Below, piece after piece: positions 1-8,079 of a stretch of 13,859 nt of DNA. The notes beneath the pieces are model-generated. The model searched no databases. It saw only the letters and a program-made list of their open reading frames with translations, and was not told the DNA's origin. The translations under genes were made by a program, and so were the position numbers. The stretch's first letter is position 1, and each line of letters starts with the position of its first letter. The DNA comes from CAYQUC01 sp964420605 (GTDB lineage Bacteria; Pseudomonadota; Gammaproteobacteria; UBA6429; Thiohalophilaceae), in the NCBI GenBank assembly GCA_964420605.1, contig CAYQUC010000090.1:1-13859 (forward strand). The letters run 5' to 3'.

Positions 1-808
1 CCTTAACACTGGAATCACGTCGTACTCCATCATCAAGATTATAGAATTTACCGTTAGTACTGTATAAGGTATCTATTTCGTCTAAATAATTATTATCTTG
101 AGCTACTGACAGACGTAAATGACTTTTAGTTGCATAATCATCCATGGTTTCTCTATCAATATTAAAACGATAAGCTAAATTCTCAGCGGTTTGTCCCATC
201 GATAGGCCAACCACAGGGTCCGTTAAACCTCTAAGTAAACCAATAATCGGTTTTAAATGTTTTAATCGTAGTTGCCCGATGGTTTTTAACTTGTTTAAAA
301 ATGTTTTACTACCGTATAAATCACTTAACCAATTAACCATTGTGTCATTAAACAATATCGGTGCATGACTCATCGATTCAACGCCACCAGCCAATACAAT
401 TTCAGCTCGACCAGAACTGATGTCTTTCATGGCACAATCCAGTGCTTGTAAACCTGAGGCACAATTTCGCTGAACTGTCCAAGCCGGTACATGTTTACCA
501 CAACCTAATCTTAATGCCAGAATACGTGCTATATTGGCTTCGTCAGGTCCTGGCATAACACAACCAACAATAACCTCATCGATATTTTCTGCCGAAAATT
601 TCTGTCTTGCCATTAATGGTCTAGCACAACCAAGAGCAAGTTCAATAGCTTTAAAAGGACCTGGCCGACCACGAGCTTTTAAGAACGGTGTTCGACTACC
701 ATCAACAACGTAAACAGCATGGTGTTTAGTCGTTTTTTTAGTGGTAGTGGCTTTCTTTGTTGCTGAGACTACTTTTTTTTGTACTGTTTTTTTCTTTACG
801 GTAGCCAT
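1..808 (-). CDS. Thiolase (acetyl-CoA C-acyltransferase, FadI-like), 5' part only
   Basis: Last step of beta-oxidation: thiolytic cleavage of 3-ketoacyl-CoA to acetyl-CoA and a shortened acyl-CoA, or acetoacetyl-CoA formation in reverse. I translated 269 codons from the ATG at 808; the gene then leaves the window, so the C-terminal His and second Cys motifs cannot be seen. The thiolase N-terminal fold starts near residue 31 (AVYVVDGSRTPF). The nucleophilic cysteine is about residue 116 in QRNCASGLQALD, and GGVESMSHAP follows at about 141-150. A loop with a basic LRLKHLKP stretch precedes SMGQTAENLA and resembles the extra loop of FadI and mitochondrial beta-subunit thiolases. Residues 1-30 are an unusual Lys/Thr-rich tail. 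The start is well supported by GAGGAA on the minus strand 4 nt upstream. It lies 32 bp downstream of fadE, so the two are probably co-transcribed. The family is certain; the exact substrate range is not. Confidence 0.93.
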   Translation of the reverse strand, partial: MATVKKKTVQKKVVSATKKATTTKKTTKHHAVYVVDGSRTPFLKARGRPGPFKAIELALGCARPLMARQKFSAENIDEVIVGCVMPGPDEANIARILALRLGCGKHVPAWTVQRNCASGLQALDCAMKDISSGRAEIVLAGGVESMSHAPILFNDTMVNWLSDLYGSKTFLNKLKTIGQLRLKHLKPIIGLLRGLTDPVVGLSMGQTAENLAYRFNIDRETMDDYATKSHLRLSVAQDNNYLDEIDTLYSTNGKFYNLDDGVRRDSSVK

Positions 809-812
809 TTTA

Positions 813-818
813 TTCCTC
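813..818 (-). promoter_or_regulatory. Shine-Dalgarno site of the thiolase gene
   Basis: The minus strand reads GAGGAA, then TAAA, then the ATG at 808. This site fixes the start upstream of the Lys/Thr-rich tail, so the tail is very likely translated and is not an artefact of choosing too early a start. Confidence 0.75.
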
Positions 819-840
819 ATAGAAATCGATATTTTATTTA

Positions 841-3114
841 TTATTTAAAATCAAAAGGGAAGTCATCCACTTTTATTACTTCACTACGAGCAGTTTCCGC
901 AGTTCGTAAAATTTTGGCTTCATCTTGAGTTATTATTTCTTTTTCAATAGCTGCATCAATCATGCCAGCCATGCCATTAAATCCAGCATCAATCCCGCGT
1001 AATTCGCGATAGACTTTTCGTTCAATGTGTTCAGCCGTAATTATTTTCACTAAGGCATCATCAATTCTTGCAACTTGTTGTTTTAAATCTTCAGGAATAT
1101 ACATGCCTTTACTTAATCTATCTCGGGCTTTAGACGGGGATAATAATAGCTCTGCAACTGTGCTACCCAATTTATCCGATGGTGGTGAAAACTGTCGCCC
1201 TAAAGGAAAGATTAGCAATCGAACTATCCAAGATACTGGACGAACCGGTAGGTTAGATAATAGGCCATCCATTTTTTCTTGGATGGTAAATAATGTATCC
1301 TCACATACCCAACGAAGTAGCGGAATATCATCTTTTTGAGAGCCTTGATCTTCAAATCGTTTTAATACTGCAGTGGCTAAGTATAATTGACTCAAGATAT
1401 CGGCGAGTCTACCTGAAATTTTTTCTTTACGCTTTAATGAGCTTCCTAACAACATAATGGAAATATCGGCTATTAGTGCAAATGCGGCGCTCAATCGTGT
1501 GAGGTGTTGATAGTAACGCCGAGTTTTACCAGTAGCACCAATAAACACAAAAACAGAGCTGGTGAGAGCATGATAAAATGAACGGTAAGCATTACTCATA
1601 AAGTAAGCCATATGTCCCAATAAAGCCCGATCAAATTTTTCTAAAGATTCATCCGAGTTTTCAGAATTAATGGCCTCCATTTCTTGAAAAATGTAAGGAT
1701 GAGATCGAACCGCGCCTTGACCAAAAACAATCATCGAACGCGTTAAAATATTAGCACCTTCTACCGTGATGCTAATTGGAATTGCCTGATAGGCTCGCCC
1801 CATAATATTTTGAGGACCAAGGCAAATTCCTGCACCACCTAAAATATCCATCGCATCGTTTACAGTGCTTCGCATACTTTCAGTGAGATTGTATTTTACG
1901 ATAGCTGAAATAACAGACGGCTTTTCGCCACGATCAAGCGCGGTAGCCGTTAGTGTTCGTGCGGCATCCATTTTATAGGTTGCACCTGCAATTCTGGCCA
2001 ACGCTTCTTGAATGCCCTCGAATCGACCAATTGGTAATTTAAACTGTCGACGTATTCGAGCATAACCGCCCACTGAGCGGCTTGCTAATTTTCCAGCCCC
2101 GGTTGAGAGTGCGGGTAATGAAATAGAACGGCCATCAGCAAGACACTCCATGAGCATACGCCAACCTTGACCGGCACGTTCAGCACCTCCAATTAACCAG
2201 TCAATAGGAATAAAAACGTCTTTACCGCTATTAGGGCCATTCATAAACATGATGTTTAATGGTTGATGTCGCCGACCAATATTGACACCCGGAGTATTGG
2301 TTGGAATTAGTGCACAGGTAATACCTAGTGCCTCTTTTTCACCTAATAAATGGCCAGGATCATATAATTTAAATGCTAAACCTAAAATCGTTGCCACAGG
2401 TCCAAGTGTGATATAGCGCTTTTCCCAAGTTAACCGGACACCTAATACATCATCTTCTCCATTATAATTTTGTTTACATACTATCCCAAAATCAGGGATT
2501 GAGCCTGCATCACTGCCGGCATCAGGACTAGTGAGTGCAAAACAGGGAATATCGTCACCTTTTGCTAAACGGGGTAGGTAGTAACTTTTTTGCTCATCCG
2601 TGCCATATTCTAAAATTAATTTTCCCGGGCCTAAGGAATTAGGGACCATTACAGTAACTGCAGCAGCAACACTTCGGGTGGATATTTTCATTACTATTTC
2701 TGAGTGTGCCAATGCGGAAAAATCTTTACCACCATATTCTTTTGGGATAATTAAACTCAAAAAACCTTGATCTTTAATGTATTGCCAAACATCTTCGGGT
2801 AAATCAAAATCGCTATGGTTTAACTCCCAATCATTTAACATTTCACATAATGTGTTAACTGGCCCATCAACAAAGGTTTGTTCCTCCTCAGATAAATTAC
2901 CTGGCTTTGACTGTCTGATTTTTTTCCAGTTGGGTTTACCGCTGAATAGTTCACCGTCCCACCAAACCGTACCAGCATCAATTGCATCTTTTTCGGTATC
3001 CGACATTGGTGGAGTAATACGCTTAAATAAGTTAAATAATGGTAATGTGATCCATTTAATACGCCAGTTATTTCGAATATTTGAATTTGATTCTGTCGTG
3101 GTAGATGGCTTCAT
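841..3114 (-). CDS. fadE: Acyl-CoA dehydrogenase FadE, without the N-terminal membrane segment
   Basis: FAD-dependent oxidation of acyl-CoA to trans-2-enoyl-CoA, the first step of beta-oxidation. The 757 residues align by eye with E. coli FadE (814 aa) from PPMS-TEKDAIDAGT (35-49) to the C-terminal end. Clear motifs are PNSLGPG (158-164), CFALTSPDAGSDAG (191-204, FAD/substrate side), the RRQFKLPIG region (355-363), and ITVEGANILTRSM (449-461), where Glu452 is in the position of the catalytic base. The C-terminal third is the DUF1974 type domain found in FadE (KRRYYQHL-like and LSQLYLA stretches). E. coli FadE begins with about 60 hydrophobic residues; here the N-terminus is short and polar (many T, S and N), with only a weakly hydrophobic patch near 21-30. 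AGGAG lies just upstream of the ATG at 3114. It is first in an operon with the thiolase. Confidence 0.95.
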   Translation of the reverse strand: MKPSTTTESNSNIRNNWRIKWITLPLFNLFKRITPPMSDTEKDAIDAGTVWWDGELFSGKPNWKKIRQSKPGNLSEEEQTFVDGPVNTLCEMLNDWELNHSDFDLPEDVWQYIKDQGFLSLIIPKEYGGKDFSALAHSEIVMKISTRSVAAAVTVMVPNSLGPGKLILEYGTDEQKSYYLPRLAKGDDIPCFALTSPDAGSDAGSIPDFGIVCKQNYNGEDDVLGVRLTWEKRYITLGPVATILGLAFKLYDPGHLLGEKEALGITCALIPTNTPGVNIGRRHQPLNIMFMNGPNSGKDVFIPIDWLIGGAERAGQGWRMLMECLADGRSISLPALSTGAGKLASRSVGGYARIRRQFKLPIGRFEGIQEALARIAGATYKMDAARTLTATALDRGEKPSVISAIVKYNLTESMRSTVNDAMDILGGAGICLGPQNIMGRAYQAIPISITVEGANILTRSMIVFGQGAVRSHPYIFQEMEAINSENSDESLEKFDRALLGHMAYFMSNAYRSFYHALTSSVFVFIGATGKTRRYYQHLTRLSAAFALIADISIMLLGSSLKRKEKISGRLADILSQLYLATAVLKRFEDQGSQKDDIPLLRWVCEDTLFTIQEKMDGLLSNLPVRPVSWIVRLLIFPLGRQFSPPSDKLGSTVAELLLSPSKARDRLSKGMYIPEDLKQQVARIDDALVKIITAEHIERKVYRELRGIDAGFNGMAGMIDAAIEKEIITQDEAKILRTAETARSEVIKVDDFPFDFK

Positions 3115-3120
3115 ATAACA

Positions 3121-3125
3121 CTCCT
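3121..3125 (-). promoter_or_regulatory. Shine-Dalgarno site of fadE
   Basis: The minus strand reads AGGAG, then a 6-nt spacer, then ATG at 3114. It supports the short N-terminus of this FadE over any upstream start. Confidence 0.75.
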
Positions 3126-3217
3126 GCTAATTCATACTATTTCATACTAGGCTATCAAAAATACGGTCATATATTGATACGTAAAAATACAAACGATGCT
3201 GCTTTAAGAATAGTTTA

Positions 3218-3232
3218 TGATTGTCACAATCA
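3218..3232. repeat. 15-nt perfect palindrome TGATTGTCACAATCA, possible operator
   Basis: Two 7-nt arms mirror each other around a single central base, about 105 bp upstream of the fadE start. The size and symmetry suit a dimeric regulator, such as a TetR- or GntR-type fatty-acid repressor, but no known consensus is matched. Regulatory function is inferred from position only. Confidence 0.4.
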
Positions 3233-3288
3233 ACGATATTTAATGACAATTAATTATTGTATAGATAATGTACTTTATTGAATAACGT

Positions 3289-3327
3289 ATAATAGTCAGT
3301 CATTAAAATAATAATAGACTATTATTA
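3289..3327. repeat. Three-arm AT-rich inverted repeat behind the aminotransferase gene
   Basis: TAATAATAG-A-CTATTATTA at 3309-3327 is a perfect 19-nt palindrome. A third arm, ATAATAGTC at 3289-3297, is the exact reverse complement of 3317-3325, so the right arm can pair with either partner. It could be an operator for fadE or a weak hairpin at the 3' end of the aminotransferase transcript. There is no G/C-rich stem with a T-run, so a standard intrinsic terminator is not supported. Confidence 0.4.
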
Positions 3328-3345
3328 ATAACTTACTAAAGAAAT

Positions 3346-4494
3346 CTAGAAAGATTCGAGTATTGAAATTGATTTCTGTAGGGTGGTTTTATCAGTGTAA
3401 AAATGAGGTGAAAAACGGATACCGCCACCACGGTAAGCACACATGACTCTGTTTTTCATTAGATATTGGTATAACTGCTCATGATCTTTAGTTCGCGACT
3501 TAAATGTCACAATACCTGCAAAACGATTATCACTGGTATCTGTAATAATATCTATATCTGAAATACCGTCTAATAAATCGAATAAATACTGAACATTAGC
3601 TAATAACTGCGATTCTATTTGTGTTATTCCTATCTCGAGAATGAGTGACAAACTAGCGCTAAGTGCATGAATTCCAAGCATATTAGGGCTACCACACTCA
3701 AACCGCCGGGCGTTTTTGGCACAATGCCATGCCGTTTGCTGGAAATTATGATGATCTTCGATCATGTGCCAACCATACTGGTGTAATTGCAACTTATCAA
3801 TTTGTTCCAAGCGGCAATAAAATAATGCTAAACCTTCAGGCGCTAACATCCATTTGTGACCATCCGCCATTAAAAAATCAATTTCGCATTCCTGTACATC
3901 CACCATTACAGCAGCAACACTTTGGATTGCATCAACGCAAAATAACACACCTTTTGATTTACAAGCATGGCCTAGTTTAGCTAAATCTAATTTTAAACCA
4001 GTGGAGTACTGTACTGAGCTAATCGATAACACTCGTGTTCGAGAGTCAAGCTGAGACAATAACGCAGCTTCAGGACTCTCATCACGACTAAGATCAACCA
4101 TTTTCACAGCAACACCTTGAACTTTAAGGGATTCCCATACAATTCGATTTGATGGAAACTCTTGATCACTTATTACAACATTATCACCTGATTTCCAGCT
4201 AATACCATGAGCCACCACAGATAATGCTTCAGAAGTATTTTTTAGAAGCGCAATTTCATCAGTAGTTCTCGCATTAATAAGCTGAGCAAGTTGTTCTCGA
4301 CATATTTGTTCATTTTTCAACCACTCAAGATAGTTAAAAGAGCCTAAGGTATTATTTTCTTCAGCAAAATGACAAATTGTACGTTTAGTTCTCGATGGCC
4401 ATGGAGAAACAGCTGCATGATTGAGATAATAAATATCAGAATTCAACGTGAACTCAGCTTCAATTAATTGACTTATTTGGCTTTTATTTAACAT
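3346..4494 (-). CDS. Class-V aminotransferase-fold PLP enzyme (not a classical cysteine desulfurase)
   Basis: Cytosolic PLP enzyme of fold type I, class V (SufS/isopenicillin-N-epimerase-like group); substrate unknown. I chose the ATG at 4494 (382 aa). An upstream in-frame TTG at 4536 would add 14 hydrophobic residues with no SD, while GAG lies 5 nt before the ATG. Visible features in this numbering: YYLNHAAVSP (22-31) at the substrate site, VDAIQS with Asp188 and Gln191 for the pyridine ring, and ADGHKW with Lys214 as the likely Schiff-base lysine. RGGGIRFSPHFY lies near the C-terminus and has the phosphate/carboxylate-contacting Arg. The RTGHHC-type loop with the desulfurase cysteine is replaced by RGGG, so sulfur transfer is unlikely. 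It is divergent from the MoxR/Bat operon, with no clear functional link. Candidate activities are aminotransferase, epimerase or lyase. Confidence 0.85.
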   Translation of the reverse strand: MLNKSQISQLIEAEFTLNSDIYYLNHAAVSPWPSRTKRTICHFAEENNTLGSFNYLEWLKNEQICREQLAQLINARTTDEIALLKNTSEALSVVAHGISWKSGDNVVISDQEFPSNRIVWESLKVQGVAVKMVDLSRDESPEAALLSQLDSRTRVLSISSVQYSTGLKLDLAKLGHACKSKGVLFCVDAIQSVAAVMVDVQECEIDFLMADGHKWMLAPEGLALFYCRLEQIDKLQLHQYGWHMIEDHHNFQQTAWHCAKNARRFECGSPNMLGIHALSASLSLILEIGITQIESQLLANVQYLFDLLDGISDIDIITDTSDNRFAGIVTFKSRTKDHEQLYQYLMKNRVMCAYRGGGIRFSPHFYTDKTTLQKSISILESF

Positions 4495-4756
4495 ATATTT
4501 ACTCGGAACAAGGTTGAAGAACCAGTATAGTAGCAACTAAGGCCACAATAATTAAATTAAATTGTTAATTGTAATTAGCAAACTAATTTTCTTACTTGAG
4601 AGTCAATTACCCTTTAAGATTTATGAAAACACTGTATTATTAACGTCTAAAAAAGAAACTAACCCTATTTATATCAATAGCTTGAAAATAGTTGTTTGTT
4701 TTCACTTATAAATTAAGACTTTACTATTATAAACCCAATAATCTAATAGAACTTAA
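4495..4756. promoter_or_regulatory. Divergent intergenic region between aminotransferase gene and Bat operon
   Basis: This 262-bp, strongly AT-rich region must carry promoters for both directions. It contains a short perfect inverted repeat, AATTAG (4573-4578) and CTAATT (4583-4588), with a 4-nt gap. No open frame worth calling was seen. Confidence 0.55.
4701..4730 (+). promoter_or_regulatory. Possible sigma-70 promoter for the Bat operon
   Basis: TTCACT (4701-4706) and TATTAT (4725-4730) are separated by 18 nt and lie 27 nt before the moxR ATG. The match to TTGACA/TATAAT is only moderate. In such AT-rich DNA similar matches arise by chance, so this is a weak candidate. Confidence 0.3.
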
Positions 4757-5713
4757 ATGAAAAAACAAAAAGACATACAAGAACTGCAAAAATATTTAGC
4801 AAGTAACATCATTGGTCAAAAACATTTATTAGACAGTTTAATAATAAGTTTAATTACCGGTGGTCACATACTTGTCGAAGGTTTACCTGGGTTGGCTAAA
4901 ACAACATCAATTAAAACGCTAGCTAACGGTGTTCATGCAGGATTCAATCGCATTCAATTTACTCCAGATTTATTACCAAGCGATCTAACAGGCTCAGAAA
5001 TTTATAATCCAGAAACTCGAAAATTTGATTTTCAAAAAGGTCCATTATTTAATGAAATAGTATTAGCCGATGAAATAAACCGTGCTCCAGCAAAAGTACA
5101 ATCAGCTTTACTCGAAGCCATGCAAGAAAAACAAATTACCATAGGTAATAAAACCCATCCATTACCTGATTGTTTCATGGTGATGGCAACTCAAAATCCA
5201 ATTGAACAATCCGGAACCTATCCATTACCCGAAGCACAAATGGACCGATTTTTAATGCACGTTATAGTAGAATATCCTAATGAAGCTGAAGAACTAGAAA
5301 TTTTAAAGTTTGACAAGAAAAAACAAACTAATGGTAAAGATCAACACAGCCGTATTTCAATAGACACTATTCAAGCAGCTAAAAAAGATTTAGCCGAAAT
5401 ACACATTGAAGAACAATTACAGCGCTATATAGTTTCAATTGTATTATCAACTCGTAACCCCGGTAAGTGGGTAGCCGAAGCTGCTGACTGGATTGAAGTT
5501 GGTGCATCACCACGAGCGAGTATGGCTATATCCAAAGCAGCTATTGCACATGCATATTTAGATAATAGAGATTACGTTACTCCAGATGACATACTTGCTA
5601 TTTCCCATGATTGTTTAAGACATCGAATTATACTCAGTATCCAAGCAGTGATGGCAAAAGTAAATAAAGATGATTTAATATCAAAATTACTTAAGTCTGT
5701 ACCAATCCCATAA
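4757..5713 (+). CDS. MoxR-family AAA+ ATPase
   Basis: Cytosolic AAA+ ATPase of the MoxR group, which act as chaperone-like motors with VWA-domain partners and help mature or load metal into client proteins. The 318 residues are normal for the family. Seen: Walker A GLPGLAKTT (42-50, with Lys48), Walker B IVLADEIN (101-108, with Asp105/Glu106), sensor-1 ATQNP (Asn147), QMDRF with a candidate arginine finger (Arg164), and GASPRAS near 250 as sensor-2. The C-terminal part is the lid domain. It is the first gene of the operon, with the DUF58 gene 10 bp downstream. There is no good Shine-Dalgarno site ahead of the ATG. Family assignment is secure; the client protein is unknown. Confidence 0.95.
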   Translation: MKKQKDIQELQKYLASNIIGQKHLLDSLIISLITGGHILVEGLPGLAKTTSIKTLANGVHAGFNRIQFTPDLLPSDLTGSEIYNPETRKFDFQKGPLFNEIVLADEINRAPAKVQSALLEAMQEKQITIGNKTHPLPDCFMVMATQNPIEQSGTYPLPEAQMDRFLMHVIVEYPNEAEELEILKFDKKKQTNGKDQHSRISIDTIQAAKKDLAEIHIEEQLQRYIVSIVLSTRNPGKWVAEAADWIEVGASPRASMAISKAAIAHAYLDNRDYVTPDDILAISHDCLRHRIILSIQAVMAKVNKDDLISKLLKSVPIP

Positions 5714-5723
5714 GTATTATAAA

Positions 5724-6698
5724 ATGGCCTTATTTACAAGAAAGAAAAAAAATGCTCTATTGACGCTGTTGCAAAACAAGATAACTCAATCGTCCAATGC
5801 AACTGTTTTAAATGACGCGGAAATAAAGCAGTTACTGACCGAGTACTTTACAACAGCAATAAAATCACCCGAACAAAAATCATTAAAGATGCAAGGTGAG
5901 TATCTGTCACTATTACGGGGAAGTGGTCTTGAATTTGAAGAACTTCGCTTATACCAGCCAGGAGATGATGTAAGAACCATTGATTGGAAAACTACAGCCC
6001 GGTTAAATAAGCCTTACGTTCGAATAAATAAAAAAGAACAAAGTTCTTCTATCTTGATTTTTTTGGACTATAGCAATTCAATGCATTTTGGAACTAAAAC
6101 ACGATTAAAGTCGTCCCAAGCAGCTCGTCTAGCCGTTTTATTAGTAGCAAAAGCATTAAAAAAAGAAATCGATATAACAATAGCAATTTATAATGGTGCT
6201 AAGACCTATTTTTATAATAAAAAAGCCAATAGCAAACGAATTTTTGAATTGTTAGGGAATATTAATAAGTCAACCTCAAAAATAAATTCAATAGAACCAA
6301 GCAACGGTTTTACCGAATCTTTAGCGGGCCTTGCAGTTTTATCGAGGAGTTATGAGAACGTTTATATTATGAGTGATTTCAAAAACTTTACTCGAGCCAG
6401 TCTACCGGCAATATCAAGCTTAGCGTCAAATGGTATTATAAAATTAATAAAAATTACCGATCCGGTAGAATACAAATTACCAAATATAGGTAAAATAAAT
6501 TTTTATGATATCAATAATAATAAATACATCAAGATTAATACCAGCTCATCAAAAATAAGGAAGGAGCTAACCGAAGGTATGGAGTATCAAGACAAGGCTC
6601 ATAAATTAATTGCAGAAGAATTAGGACTAAAAATCAATCATTGTTCAACAGTTGATAATACTTTAACATTTTTCCTTCATGCGGGAATGAATGCATAG
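5724..6698 (+). CDS. DUF58 protein, VWA-like partner of MoxR
   Basis: Standard second gene of MoxR clusters, thought to be a cytosolic or membrane-edge VWA-type partner of the ATPase. The 324-aa protein has no obvious membrane helix. The DUF58 signature lies at about 67-101 (GSGLEFEELRLYQPGDDVRTIDWKTTAR, then KPYVRI). A VWA-like strand and metal-site motif follow: IFLDYSNS, with Asp115, Ser117 and Ser119 forming a full DxSxS. YIMSDF near 214 is in the position of the later MIDAS Asp loop. It lies 10 bp after moxR and 5 bp before the DUF4381 gene. The ATG start is preceded only by A/T-rich sequence, suggesting translational coupling. Confidence 0.9.
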   Translation: MALFTRKKKNALLTLLQNKITQSSNATVLNDAEIKQLLTEYFTTAIKSPEQKSLKMQGEYLSLLRGSGLEFEELRLYQPGDDVRTIDWKTTARLNKPYVRINKKEQSSSILIFLDYSNSMHFGTKTRLKSSQAARLAVLLVAKALKKEIDITIAIYNGAKTYFYNKKANSKRIFELLGNINKSTSKINSIEPSNGFTESLAGLAVLSRSYENVYIMSDFKNFTRASLPAISSLASNGIIKLIKITDPVEYKLPNIGKINFYDINNNKYIKINTSSSKIRKELTEGMEYQDKAHKLIAEELGLKINHCSTVDNTLTFFLHAGMNA

Positions 6699-6703
6699 TT
6701 ATC

Positions 6704-7123
6704 ATGGATATTTACGACATAATCATTGTTGCACCGCATACCAATATCGATTTTATATTAGATGCTAATACGATTAGTTTTTTTATATTTGGAGTAACAT
6801 TATTTATTACAGCTTTAATTCTAATAAATTACCGCCGATTTATCGCAATATGTACCTTAAATTACATTACAACATTATTACAAAATAATTTTATTACATA
6901 TAAACATTTTTCATTCTTGCTGGCACGTATCCTTTGTTATAGACATAAGGCTAATAAGTTGCTTAAAGACGAAATACCAGTCAATAGCTCAAAGGATAAA
7001 CATTATTTATGGATTGCATTAGTAGACGGTTTAAACGAAGCGCGTTATCAAAAACAAACATTAACGAATCAATCACAAACTAAATTACATAAAATTGCAT
7101 TAGAATGGCTTCGACACTCTTAA
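6704..7123 (+). CDS. DUF4381-type small membrane protein
   Basis: This 139-aa protein sits exactly where a DUF4381 gene lies in gammaproteobacterial MoxR/Bat operons, between DUF58 and BatA. One strong membrane helix is visible at about 24-42 (ISFFIFGVTLFITALILI), followed by a basic cytosolic region that ends in EWLRHS. The short N-terminal segment would be periplasmic. Sequence identity to the family is not obvious by eye, so the call rests on size, topology and position. It starts 5 bp after the DUF58 stop, and its last 19 bp overlap batA in another frame. Its biochemical role is unknown; it may be a membrane scaffold for the VWA proteins. Confidence 0.75.
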   Translation: MDIYDIIIVAPHTNIDFILDANTISFFIFGVTLFITALILINYRRFIAICTLNYITTLLQNNFITYKHFSFLLARILCYRHKANKLLKDEIPVNSSKDKHYLWIALVDGLNEARYQKQTLTNQSQTKLHKIALEWLRHS

Positions 7124-8079
7124 CAGAATTTAACTTCCTCTACCCAGTGTGGTTTTTAGGTATTCCAGCTATATTGCTAGCAGGCATAGTGCTGTTAAAA
7201 TATTACAGTAATAAAAATATTTTGGATGAAAATATAATATATCAGCATACAAATATTTATTTATTATCTAAAGTAACTGAAATAATATATAAAAAAAACA
7301 ATACTCATTATATATTATTTTTTATTGGCTTATGCCTGGCAATTATTGCTTTAGCACGACCACAAACATTTAGTGACTGGATTATTGAAGAACCAGAAGG
7401 GCAAGAAGTAGTATTACTGATTGATATATCACAAAGTATGAGTATTAGAGATTACAGTTACAATGGCAAGAATATAACAAGGTTTGATGTTCTAAAAGGC
7501 ATTGTCAATAATTTTATAAGTGATAGACCTAGAGATCATTTCTCTATCGTCGTATTTTCAAGTGAAGCAGCAACTTTGGTACCAATGACTAAAGATAACA
7601 ATCTAACACGAAAAATGTTAGATAGGTTGACATTAGGATTACTCGGCGAAGAAACAGCTATAGGGGATGCCTTAGCACTATCAATTAAACAATTTAAAAT
7701 TTCGCATAAAACCAGACCCCTATTAATCATATTTTCAGATGGAGATAATACTGGTGGCGGGATAAATCCATCGGAAGCATTAGCCTTAGCAAATACATTA
7801 AATTTTAAAATTTACACAGTGGCTATTACAAGTCAAAAACCACGAGCAACCACTACTGGTGAGTTAGACTTCAAACAGTTAGCCAAGCTAACATCAGGAA
7901 AACATTATCATGCAAAAAATAGCTTTACATTACAAAAAATAATTAACGATATTAATAAACAAGAAAAGACCATAACTCCGAATCCATCAAGACGAAAAAT
8001 AATGGAATGGTATTATATTCCATTATTTTTCAGTATTTTGTTTATGACATTATCACAGCTATTGGTTAACCGTAAATGA
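7105..8079 (+). CDS. batA: BatA, membrane-anchored VWA-domain protein with intact MIDAS
   Basis: Inner-membrane VWA protein of the Bat system. The 324 residues show helices at about 14-32 and 68-84, and a C-terminal helix at 303-321, which is the usual BatA layout. The VWA domain lies between the second and third helices. The metal site is complete: Asp107, Ser109 and Ser111 in LLIDISQSM, Thr184 in EETAIGDAL, and Asp212 in FSDGDN. ALARP before the domain is also typical. The start overlaps the DUF4381 gene by 19 bp and has no good Shine-Dalgarno site. No later methionine would leave the first helices intact, so this start is favoured. The protein likely binds a divalent metal and a partner or MoxR client. 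Confidence 0.92.
   Translation: MASTLLTEFNFLYPVWFLGIPAILLAGIVLLKYYSNKNILDENIIYQHTNIYLLSKVTEIIYKKNNTHYILFFIGLCLAIIALARPQTFSDWIIEEPEGQEVVLLIDISQSMSIRDYSYNGKNITRFDVLKGIVNNFISDRPRDHFSIVVFSSEAATLVPMTKDNNLTRKMLDRLTLGLLGEETAIGDALALSIKQFKISHKTRPLLIIFSDGDNTGGGINPSEALALANTLNFKIYTVAITSQKPRATTTGELDFKQLAKLTSGKHYHAKNSFTLQKIINDINKQEKTITPNPSRRKIMEWYYIPLFFSILFMTLSQLLVNRK

Larger units (their letters stand above)
3115..3345 (-). promoter_or_regulatory. fadE upstream region with palindromes
   Basis: This 231-bp stretch lies between the end of the aminotransferase gene and fadE, both on the minus strand. It contains no plausible gene. It must hold any fadE promoter, and it contains two perfect palindromes listed separately. 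I found no convincing -35/-10 pair, and nothing matching the FadR (AACTGGTC-type) or PsrA-type fatty-acid operators that I know. Confidence 0.5.

Noticed and set aside
2777..3118. Plus-strand open frame antisense to the fadE 5' end
   Set aside because: The fadE protein matches its family throughout this stretch; the antisense peptide has no recognisable feature.
4495..4536. Longer aminotransferase start at TTG 4536
   Set aside because: It lacks a Shine-Dalgarno site and adds 14 residues not typical of this cytosolic family; the ATG at 4494 fits better.
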